A stretch of DNA of 64,000 nucleotides from Plazaster borealis (taxonomy: Eukaryota; Echinodermata; Asteroidea; Forcipulatida; Labidiasteridae), in contig CM037474.1 of NCBI GenBank assembly GCA_021014325.1, forward strand, positions 23,368,488 to 23,432,487. Direction: 5' to 3'. Both the position numbers and the translations under genes were made by a program. Positions 26,801 to 38,800 of the stretch are shown here, one piece after another (position 1 is the first letter of the stretch; each line of letters begins with the position of its first letter). Under the pieces are notes generated by a model. It was not told the origin of the DNA and did no database searches. It was given only the letters and a program-made list of their open reading frames with translations.

Positions 26801-29800
26801 AGAGGTGCTGTATGAGCCCATGGGTATGAAAGGGTGCAAATTCTAATGGCCCGTTTTTGAATGATAGTGAGGGAATGAAGTTTGATGTTACTGGAGCATG
26901 CCCAAACAATGTTGCAATAACTGAGATAAGGCAAGATAAGTGTGTTATAAAGAGAAACTAAAGTAGAAGGTGGAAGAATAGAACGAAGTTTAGATAGGAC
27001 ACCGGTATTACGAGAAACGAGTTTTGTGACCGTTAAAATATGGTCAGTCCAGCTGAGTTTATCATCGACAATGACACCCAAGAATTTCGTGGAGCGGACA
27101 ATAGAAATAGGAGTATTGTCAATGTGGATGGAAGAATTTGAATGAAAACTATTGGATTTATTGAAGAAGATGCATTTATTTTAAAAGGATTCAAAGAAAG
27201 TTGATTAGATTTGAACCAGGATGAGACTTTGAGAAGCTCATTGTTGAGAGTGGAGACAAGACAGTTAAAGCTAAAATTAGAGAAGACAATAGTAGTGTCA
27301 TCAGCAAACAAGAGAAAAGAAAGCAGGGAAGATGAATTATGTAAATCATTTACATAAATTAAGAAGAGAAGTGGCCCTAGGATAGATCCCTGGGGAACAC
27401 CATGGCTAATATTGCTCTGAGTAGAGTTACAGTCACCAATATTGGTATATTGCAGACGGTTGTCCAAATAGTCCTTAAACCACTGAAGAGCGCACCCCTA
27501 ACACCATAGAAGTTAAGTTTAGAAAGAAGAATTGAGTGATCAATAGTGTCAAAAGCCTTTGAAAGATCAATGAACACTCCAGCTGTATACAGCCGATCAC
27601 ACAAAGAACCAGAGATGAGATCAGTTAGGTGAATAAGAGCCATGTCGGTAGAGTGATTGCTACAAAAGCCAAACTGATTGTCAAAGAGAGTGTTGAAGTT
27701 AGAGAGAAATTTGGATAAGCGATTGTAAACAAGTCGTTCAAGTAGTTTAGAAAAGCTGGGGAGAACAGAAATAGGCCGATAGTTGTGAATGTCCTTGGGA
27801 TCACCATTTTTAAGAACAGGAATGACCTTAGCAATCTTAAGGTATGAAGGAACAGAGCCTGTTACAAAAGAACGATTAAAGATATGGGCTAAGGGATGTG
27901 CAATAAGGGATATGACTGACCTGACAACAGAAGATCTTACTCCATCTAAGCCACAACTGGAGTCACTGCTGAGTTTACTAGCGATAACAATTATTTCAGA
28001 AGGATCAGTTGGAGACAGAAATAAGGAAGATGTGTTAGAATCGTGCAAGTAATCCATGAAGTGTGAGTGAGTCAGAGGAATTTTGGTTGCAAGCGATGCA
28101 CCAATGTTCGTGAAATATGAATTGAAGGCATTGGCAATATCAGTAGGGTCTGAGAACACCTGTTTGCCATCTTGACACTCGTTAGGAACGTTGGGCCTTT
28201 TGTCTTTACCAAGAAGTTTGTTGATTTCCCGCCAAGTTCTCTTCATGTTGTTTTTACACTTGTCAAACTTATCGGAGTAGTAACTTTTCTTGGCTTGGCG
28301 AATTATAGAAGTCAGGCGGTTACGGTAGTTCTTAAAAAGTTGTTCGTTTCTCGTGGACGGATTGCGAAGGAAACGCCGATACAATCTGTTTTTTCTATTA
28401 CAGGAAGTAATGATGGCCTGAGTAATCCAAGGTTGGTTCTTATGTCTGCCTTTCTTTATGGTAATGAAAGGAAAGTGATGATCATAGATGTCCGAAAAAC
28501 GAGAAAGAAAGATATTATATGCAGATTGGGCTTCCTGACATTCATAGACTTCACCCCAGTCAGTAGATTCAATATCTACTGTAAAAGAATGCAATGTGTG
28601 GCCATTGATGTTCCTTGTAACAAAGGTGTTATGAGTAGGCGTAGAGTTGAGGAAACAAGAATCAGTGATTTGAAATAAGGGCAGATGATCAGAAATGTCA
28701 GTGTTGAGAATACCTGCACAAATATCTGCATCATTATTGGTTAGTAGGTTATCAATATGGGTGGAGCAGTGTGGAGTGATGCGTGTAGGTTGATCAATCA
28801 GAGGACGAAAGCCATAGGAATAAATAGTATTCACAAAGTCATCCGTGGGCTGATGCTCAGAACAATTCAGCAAATTAAGATTAAAGTCTCCCATTATATA
28901 ACATAGCTTCTTCTCTTTAGCAATTGCGTTAAGACAGGCGTCAATTAGCTGTTGAAAGTTATCAAGATATGTACCAGGAGCCCTGTTTCCTACAATCAAA
29001 TTAGACGAAGATTCACGTTCAATTTCAATGAACACAGACTCACAACCATCGAAAGGAGGCATGAGATCATGTCGAACACGAAATTTCAGAGAATCGTCTA
29101 CAAACATTGCCGCCCAGCTTATGAGAACGTGATGAATGAACCAGTTTGTAATTGGGCATTGCTATATACGGAGGAGGGTTTTCTCTGAACCAGGTCTCAC
29201 TGAAACCGTAAATAGAAAAAGGATGTGATAAGGTGGACAGATAATCCTGAATATCGTAGAAATGTCTACAGAGGCTCCTTGAATTCATATAAAATATAGA
29301 AAAATAACCTTGGATAGGAATGTCAAGAGCATTAAATCCTTCACTTTCTAAGTTATGACAAATACCATTATTAACAAGGGAATTATTATCAATCAGAAAA
29401 CATCCCAGATAAACAAACAAAAGAACAACAAAAAACAATGAGAAAAGACAAACAAACTAAGAAAAGTAAATCAAGAAAACAAAGTATTAAATTGCAAAAA
29501 GAAAAATGGGATAACTATAAAAAAGAGTAAATGGGAGTCTAATAATACTGAAATACTGAACTGAAATATTCAGGCCTGCTTGAAGATAATGTCGTTTATA
29601 GAAGCGTAAAATACATTCAATTTGTAAACATTGAGTAAGATAACTTTATAAAATTAATGTAGTTTATTCAGTTGATAAACTGGTCTCGCCCTTATCGAAC
29701 GTATAAATAAAACATTCTGTGTTTCGGCTTCAAATCTTCCCCTATTGGTTGAATCATTTATATTAACCCAAACAGTAGGAAGGCTTAATAAGGGGAGTAT

Positions 29801-32800
29801 CAATTCCTACCTCCAGCTCTCCCAAGTTTTTTTTCACATTTCATAATTTTCTTCTTGTAGCCCCTTTATTACCAAGAGTGGCTTTTAGCCTTGAACTTGC
29901 ATAATTTCTTTTTTTTAAAGATGATGGAGTTAAGGATATGTTGTGCTATGTAAATGAGGGTATTACTTTTCTTCATCATTAATATTGTATATTGAAACCA
30001 AGGATTTCTCATAAGTGAACTTAATCACTGTAGCTCGCAAGCCTGAGGAAACATGTAAACAAGGCTGCTTGCTATGTGAACCAGAAACTCTTCTGCGATA
30101 AGTGTTCTGGTTTTTTTTTGCGTGCACTAACAATCCTAGTACTCAGGGCCTACAGCTTAATGTCCCATCCGAAGTACAAAGCAATTATGGTAAAGTATCT
30201 TGCTCAAGGACACAAGTGTCAAGACCGGGACTTGATCCAACACTCTGCTGATCAGAAACACCAGAGCTTGAGTATGTGGTGCTCTTAACCACTCGGCCAT
30301 GCACATTTGGTTTTTCATTTGATTTGATTTGCCTTTTTTATGTTTCCTCAGTGGCAATAGTCAATGCGTCACAGAACTCTAAGACTGTGTACATGCATGG
30401 GGAGACCCGCACCTTGAACAAAGTACTAGAGGCTGAGAATATATTTTACCTACCTCAGCCATGCCAGACACGTGACACCAGGATGACAGAGACAGATGGG
30501 CCGACAGAGACGGAGCAAGATATCATCAGAATTGAGGTGAGAATTGGCTTATAGTTGGGTGCTAATTGTTCTCTGAGCATGCACACATTTTCAAGAACAG
30601 TATTTAGGTTTTTTAACTTTTTATTCTGGTTGTGAAGCCAAGGATTGAAAAATAACAATAATAATAATAAAACAGTATTTATATAGCGCAATATGAATAC
30701 AACATTCCTCAAAGCGCTTAACAGCAAAATGAAAAGCATTAATAAACAAAACACAGAGTATAATTCCCAATTAAAGCGAACTTAATCACTATACGGGCCA
30801 AGAACCCCATGGAAAGAAGACAAGGAAGTTTCAGTTTTAGATGTGGGAGGAAAACCCCCAGAGAATTGTTGTAGGGAAAATCCACGCATTTAGGTAGAGA
30901 CTGAAAACCAAATCCATATAGTGCCTTTGGCGGGGTTTGAACCAGGGTCCAAGAGGTGGGAGGCGTTCAAGGAAAGACACCACTACGTCAACCCGACTGC
31001 CCAAGAGTGGATTTACATGGTGATTCTGCTGCTAGCATCTTGAAATAGTCTCCTATTACTGTAGACTGGTCCCCTGTCTTCATCAGTGAGGATAAAGACG
31101 TGCACTCAGCCTTGCTATCCATGGGCAGTGCACCATGTCGATACCTCTTGTCACTATAACCCCTGGTAGGGATACACTGAAAAACAATGCTGATTGGCTC
31201 CCAAAAGTGACTAATTTGCACGCAAACTTTTGAGCGCTTATGCCCGCAAGTATTTTGACACGAGCCCATTTCAAGTGAATGATGTTATTACATGATCACT
31301 CTAAATTGCATACAGTTAGACATGTCACAAGATCAAAGAAGAAAGAGAGGGGACCAGTTACTCTATAACTTGATGCCTCTTTTGCAGGCTACCATACTCT
31401 ACGCGTGCATAGAGTGGATCGGCCAAAGGCCTAATTAAAATGTGCCATCTATTTGCACATTTAAATTAACCTATTTCAGGGGTTATGAGTGAGTGAGGCA
31501 TGCTGGGAAAAAATTGAATGAGGTTGACGGGCACTGGTCGTACAAACACAATGGTTTCTATTGAGAGACGTATACAGAGAGACGTTCGTGGGTATACACA
31601 TACAGCATTATTGCACGCAAAATATAAGTGGGTCAAATGTACATCATGCCACTAGTAGGTTCTAAAGGTCGGTTTATTGCGTTACCCACACGCCTCAAAG
31701 TGTGTTGCAGATGTTCAGGCTACTATTATTGGTGCAAAATGCTTTGATGGTCCAAAAACTTCTTGGAAGTTAAATTTGTGAAATTGTTATCAATATTTGT
31801 GGAATTGTTATCATTATTTGTGGAATTGTTATCGTTATTTGTGGAATTGTTATCGTTATTTGTGGAATTGTTATCGTTATTTTTGGAATTGTTATCGTTA
31901 TTTGTGAAATTGTTATCGTTATTTGTAGATAACACCTTCAAGTAATCCAGAGGGTGATTCGTTGGTGCTTACTTTACCTGTGGATATCCACTGCAGTCCA
32001 CATATTGAGGAACCAGACTCCCGAGGTATGTAGTGACTTAGTAGCACCAGGGGTGAGTTTCATAAAGCTGCTTTAAAGCACAATAAAAAAGCTAAGCAGA
32101 GCAAAATTATGCTTACCAGAATAAGGTAACCAGCCAAAATACCACATCATATGTACCATCTGTGACTGGTATCCTGCTAATTTTTGCTAAGCAGGAAATT
32201 GTTAAGCAACAGCAGGAAATTGTTAAGCACCATTTTCTGCTGAAGTAGCTCTATGAAACTGAGCCCAAGTGGCACTTCATTGATGCTTTACTTTATATTG
32301 ATTCAAAGAGAGTAAAGCATACCAACAGTAGCAATTTTGTGTACAATTTTAAACGCTGTACGTTTGATTTAAACAGAGACAGCATGGTTTTAATGTAACT
32401 AAAGTTGTACTTTCTCTTAATTCAAAGACAGTAAGCATATACCAAAAGGAGTAGTACTGAGATAACTTCCAATGTCTATTTTAAAAAGATCTGAACCAAG
32501 GGAAGATTCAAATACTTTTTTTTCAAAGATGACTGTCAGACAGAAAGGAAGCTTTTAGATTCAAAATCTATTTGTGTCTAAAACCCTCCCACTGTCTGAT
32601 ATTCAGTATCATCCGCTGTGCTGTTGAGTGATGGCTGCACTATAGACGATGTGACCTCTGACGTCACTTGAAAACCATAACATGATGCGCGCATGTCGCC
32701 GGGCAAAACGTCATTCGTCATTGTCACAAAATTGCTGACTTTTTCCTGTATAGTAATGTGCCTTTAAGTTTCAGGTTATTCTTAACAGTTCCTTTGAGGT

Positions 32801-35800
32801 TGACATTGATTAGGTTTACTGGAGTGTAGAGGTTTATTCATTCCCTTGTTCTTTTATCATAGGTATTGCAGGTATATAGATGTTTTAGGTTATGTAACAC
32901 TGGTCCAGGCAAGTCCAGGGAAGTTTTATATAAAGTGATAAGCATACTTCTTTTGTATGACCGGGTGCCAGTCAAATGAGTTTGCCAGGGCAAAGGTTAG
33001 ATATGCAAAGTAGATATATGCAAAGTAGATATATGCAAAGTAGATAGCCAGAGCAACATTCCAAGTTTGGGGTGTTGGCCAGAGATATCCAGCAAGAGCT
33101 CAAAGAAGGTCATACGGCCCGGCCACTCTGCTTTTCACCTGATATTCGTGATTTGCCAGCAGCATCGAAATTAGAGTTGTGCTGGCAATTCTAAATGCAT
33201 AGCTGAAATCTTGAGCCAGTAAATTAAAAGTGTATCCGGGGTGAAATGTCACCAAACTCAGAACCAGATATTCGGCGGGGCAGAACCACCATGGATTGAC
33301 TATGGCAAAGAGTATCCGCCAATATGGCCAAGGGACGGCCGATATTGCCAGATTATGAAGTACGTCCAGTAGACGCATAGACGTCGAAGGGCCAGACAAG
33401 TTAAGTCGGCAGGACTGGACCAGGATGTAGAGTTAAAGGATGCGATGAGTTTACATTGAGGTAACCGTGTAAAGCCACAATTGGAGCAAGTGGACATTGG
33501 CTTTTATGCCTAGAAACAAGAACAGGATGGAGGGCCGCATAGTTGGCTAAGAACGTCGTTTGGTGCGGCAGGAGAACATATCAATAATCAAATCTAATCT
33601 AATCATTTATTGTTTAAAGTGCACCACATACAATTATCTCAGCACACTGTACACAGTGACAATAATAATTGAGATAAACTAAAAGTGTTGTTCACCAGGT
33701 TTTGGCAAAGCCGACATAGTTTCGGTGAATCAGTTAGTTAAGAAGTGATGAAGTGACAGGAAGAATTGTTGAAGTGAATATCATTGAAATGAAGTAGAAT
33801 CCGAATTGAATTGAGTAGAATTTAGAACTGAATTATTGATCAACTGTAAATACATAATGTAAATAGTAATAACTACAAAGAAGGAGTCTGAAGCGTTTTG
33901 TTTTGGTGTTGTGATTTTGGGTTCCTTGGGAAATTCAGTGGGTGCTGACAATTTGGGGGCTTGTCCGGGAGTGATAAAAGGAACCGGATAAAAGTCACCA
34001 CGCCTTATAATTCTTACTTTATAGACATATGTGTGTTTTGCATATTGTAACGTTTGGTGTTGATGTGTTCTTGAAACGGCCGAAGGTCTGGTTCACGTCA
34101 CTCAGTTTTTCTTAGTTCTTTCTTTTTTTCCAGGTTGCTGGTGCGATCATGAATGTCAAGGAGTTATCAGAGTTAGGCAGAACGTCCTTTGAGCTTAGTG
34201 GGGATAGCTTATCTATCCTATCTGCATCGGTTTGAGATCTATGCAACTTGTCAGGGCTGGCCGCAGCAGGAATGGGCCATTATTCTTAGCGCCCTCTTAA
34301 GGGGAAAGGCATTAGATGTTTATGCACGGGTAGACCCAGGAGATGCTACGAACTATGAAGTGTTGAAGAGTGAGTTGTTTAAAAGGTATAGAATGACGGA
34401 GGAAGGATTTCGTCAGAGGTTTCGATCGGCTAAACCAGAATCAGGAGAAACCCCCACGCAGTTTGCAGTTAGGATAGAGAAGCTCCTAAGTAGGTGGGTA
34501 GAGTTAGCTAAGACCGAGAAGACATACATAGGTTAAAGTGACTTACTCCTTGGGGAGCAGTATATAAGAGGTTGTAGCAGGGAGTTGCAATTCTTCCTTA
34601 AGGAGAGGAAGCAACTGAAATTTAAAGGGTATGGCTAAACTAGCTGAGCAATACTCGGAGGCTCACAATGCTAACTTTGCATTTCAAGGACATCCAGGTC
34701 AGGGTCAGCAGAGGTGACAACCGCCTAGACAGCAACAACCAGTAAGCAACGGTGGTCAGAATAACAGTGGTAGAGGATATGTTACAGAAGGACAGCCTAG
34801 TACTAATCAGAACAGTTATAAACCAACTACCTCCAAGCCTCAAAACAGATTTAGGACAGCGACATGTTGTTTATGTCATAAAACAGGACATATCGCTAGG
34901 AATTGTAAACAAAGAGCGGAGTCTCAAGTTAAGGTAGCTAGTATGATTAATGATCAGGAGGGACAAAGTACATTTCGCCATCACATAGTGATGTCTATCA
35001 GAATGAAGAGAAGAAAAGTCAGGTTGACCAGAACCTACTTGTAGAAACGAGTGCATGCATGATAGGTGTCCCCAAGTTAGAGAAATGCTGTGTAAAAGGA
35101 GGTCATGTGACCTTGGATTGTGGGCACTTATTGCCACAAGTTAGTGCAGCATGTAGAGGGCAGGTCACAAGGCAGATGCCAGTAGCTACAGGTTTATTAG
35201 GAGATAGAGTAGTCACTGTACTCGGGGACAGTGGTTGTAGTGGTGTAGTCATTAGAAAGGAATTAGTATCATTGAATGAATTGTTTCACGGGACAAGGTA
35301 AAATGTGCGTATTAATTGATGGTACAGTAAGACAAGCACCTGTTGCTAAGGTTGTCATAAATTCACCTTACTTTGTTGGTCCAACTGAGGTTCTGTGTAT
35401 GCAAGACCCCATCTATGATATTGTAATAGGTAATGTGAAGGGCGTCAGAGAACCAGGAGATCCTGATCCTGAGGGGAAGCTCAAGCCGATTACAAAACTG
35501 CAACCAGTGATACAAGCACAAGCTGTCCAAACTCAAGCACAGAAACAAATCATGGACAAACCACTTCAGAAGTTACGGGTTCCAGAGGGTATCCCAGAGG
35601 GATATGCTCAATAAGGTGTTACAGAGATTGAGAGATGCAAACCTCGCAGCAAAGCCAAGTGAATGCATGGTTGGATATGAGAAGGTTGAGTTTCTTGGGC
35701 ATTTAGTGGGTAAAGGCCAGCTAGCACCAAACAAAGACATTCTGGACAAGATACAAGATGCCGCACAGCCTGCAACGAAGAAACAGCTCAGATTATTTCT

Positions 35801-38800
35801 TGGACTAGTGGGATACTATCGGAAGTTCATTGCAAATTTTGCTGCAATCGCCTGCCCATTGACAGCTAAGACAAAGAACAGAGAACCAAATAGAATTGAG
35901 TGGGGTGCAAGCCAAGAATTGGCATTCCAAACGCTGAAAGACAGACTGACAAGTGCAGCAATTTTCCATCTGCCAAACATGGACAAATTATTCATCCTTC
36001 GCACTGATGCGTCAGCAACGGGGATAGGAGCAGTTCTTCTTCAAGAGCATCATGGTGAGATATTTCCAGTTGCTTATGCTAGCAAGAGGCTTCTGCAAAG
36101 AGAAATCAACTACTCTGTGATTGAGAGAGAATGCTTGGCTGTAGTCTGGGGCATCAGGAAATTCCATAGTTACCTTTATGGTAAGATGTTTGTGCTGCAG
36201 ACAGATCATGAGCCACTAGCGTACATGCAAAAGGCACGGGTGCAAACAGCCGAGTGATGAGATGGGCATTGTCTCTGCAGCCGTATAGAATCAAGATTGA
36301 AGCCATCAGGGGCTCAGAAAACGTTGGAGCCGACTACCTCAGTAGAAGTTAGAAAGTAGAGTAACATTTTTTTTAGATCAGTTTGAACGAAATCTGAGAG
36401 ATTTCTCTTAAAGGAGGGGTAAATGTCCAAAAATTGCTGACTTTTTCCTGTATAGTAATGTGCCTTTAAGTTTCAGGTTATTCTTAACAGTTCCTTTGAG
36501 GTTGAAATTGATTAGTTTATTCATTCCCTTGTTCTTTTATCATAGGTATTGCAGGTATATTGATGTTTTAGGTTATGTAACACTGGTCCAGGCAAGTCCA
36601 GGGAAGTTTTATATAAAGTGATTAGCATACTTCTTTTGTATGACCGGGTGCCAGTCAAATGAGTTTGCCAGGGCAAAGGTTAGATATGCAAAGTAGATGT
36701 ATGCAAAGTAGAAATATGCAAAGTAGATATATGCAAAGTAGATAGCCAGAGCAACATTCCAAGTTTGTGGTGTTGGCCAGAGATATCCAGCAAGAGCTCA
36801 AAGAAGGTCATACGGCCCGGCCACTCTGCTTTTCACCTGATATTTGTGATTTGCCAGCAGCATCGAAATTAGAGTTGCACCGGCATTTTTAAATGCATAG
36901 CTGAAATCTTGAGCCAGTAAATTAAAAGTGTATCTGGGTGAAATTGGTCACCAAACTCAGAACCAGATATTCGGTGGGGCAGAACCACCATGGATTGACT
37001 ATGGCAAAGAGTATCCGCCAAGATGGCCAAGGGACAGCCGATATTGCCAGATTATGAAGTACATCCAGATCCAGTAGACGCATAGACGTCGAAGGGCCAG
37101 ACAAGTTAAGTCGGCAGGACTGGACCAGGATGTAGAGTTAAAGGATGCGATGAGTTTACATTGAGGTAACCGTGTAAAGCCACAATTGGAGCAAGTGGAC
37201 ATTGGCTTTTATGCCTAGAAACAAGAACAGGATGGAGGGCCACATAGTTGGCTAAGAACGTCGTTTGGTGTGGCAGGAGAACATATCAATACTAATTGAG
37301 ATAAACTGAAAGTGTTGTTCACCAGGTTTTGGCAAAGCCGACATAGTTCCAGTGAATCAGTTAGTTAAGAAGTGATGAAGTGACAGGAAGAATTGTTGAA
37401 GTGAATATCATTGAAATGAAGTAGAATCCGAATTGAATTCATATGAGAAATTGAGTAGAATTTAGAACTGAATTGTTGATCAATTGTAAATACATAATGT
37501 AAATAGTAATAACTACAAAGAAGAAATTCAGCGGGTGCTGACAGTCATGAAAGTACATGCAATCTTACCATTAGTACGCGTCTTTGTGCCCGGCGGAACA
37601 TGAGTTGGACAGTGTTTTGTCAACAGAGGGCGGTTTGAGGGTGTCTAACCAGCATGCAATATGAAATCATTGGTTGATTGCACCTGTGCACAGTACAGAT
37701 AAAGTGCACAAGTTAGTCCAAAGCACAGTTGTTCCACCATACACAACCCATGCAGTCGAATGGTTTCAAATGGTTTGGTCAACTTGCTGGAAAATGTAGG
37801 AGAGTTTTAATCATTTAAAATATAATCTCCGGTTGAAAAAAGCAAAATTGACTAGAGCGGGACTTGAACCTGCGAACTCCAGATTAATGTGCCAGCGCTC
37901 TACCAGGGGTCGATTGCACAAAACTCTTCCTAACTTAGGACTAGTCCTAGTTACTGGTCCTAACTTCAGATAAGACTAGTCTTATCTCTTTTTGAAATAG
38001 GCCCCAGCTGAGCTATCTTGCCCTCATGTTGGCAGTCTCCCTAAAATATATCTTTGTTCGAGGGTAACGGTCATTTAAAATATGCCATGTCTTTCAGCAG
38101 ATGAGATGAATTCAGAAGAATGCACAGAGGAATGGGATGAATGGTTGGACTGTGATCTAGAGGAGGAAAAGGCGTGTGGGCGTGGCTCTCAGTTGAGAAG
38201 GGGGCGGTGTGGTTTCCAAACTTTGAGGCAAGAAAGGCCCTGTATGATCTGCGGTGAGTACTACAGAACAGTAATTACTACAGAATGTAACTAGAAACTC
38301 GGTTTTTGTTACATTACAAAAGAACAAGGTGTACGTGAATGATGTCATCAAATGATCATGTCATTTTACCTTTATGGCTTTTTAACAGTTTGTCCTTTCC
38401 ACTTCTTGTTTGAACCCGAATACAAGGTCAATTTTGAATCACATCCAGTAATGTCGTTCAGTTTTTGAAGACCTGTCTGATGATGTATAAATTGTAAAAA
38501 TCCAATGTGTGGTTTAGGTGTTATATGATTTGTTTTTTTTAATAAAACTTTGACTTTATGTAAATTTGACATCTGATGACGTCATCATGACGTCATGAAA
38601 ACTGTGCCGTCTTCATATTTGTCCTACGTTTTATTGTCAAGGGTAAAATATCATGTCTGGTTACTAATGTTTTCCCCCCACTTTGTTGTTTGGTATTACA
38701 TAGGATGTGACCCTCTTGAAGAACTCATCACTGACCCCGTGGTCCACATGACGGGCTGTTCATCGGATAACACCGTCATGCGTTGTCCTCAGGAGTGCGA

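Larger units (their letters stand above)
32722..37543 (+). mobile_element. Ty3/Gypsy-type LTR retrotransposon, internally deleted
   Basis: Two long direct repeats (32722-33950; 36424-37543), each TGTC...GACA, are flanked by a 5-bp target duplication GTCAT (32717-32721 and 37544-37548). A primer-binding-site-like TGGGGGCTTGTCCGGGAG follows the 5' LTR, compatible with tRNA-Pro. A purine tract AAAGGAGGGG precedes the 3' LTR. The interior is only about 2.5 kb: broken gag, zinc knuckle, protease, the last part of reverse transcriptase and RNase H. The polymerase catalytic part and integrase are absent, and several frames are broken, so it is not autonomous. It lies sense-oriented in intron 16 of gene 1. 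Confidence 0.93.

Noticed and set aside
27789..28678. Plus-strand frames of 87 and 168 codons
   Set aside because: Shadows of the LINE reverse transcriptase coded on the other strand.
33100..33497. Minus-strand open frames of 99 and 65 codons, repeated at 36922-37202
   Set aside because: They lie in the two LTRs, antisense to the element, and are present twice because the LTRs are duplicates.
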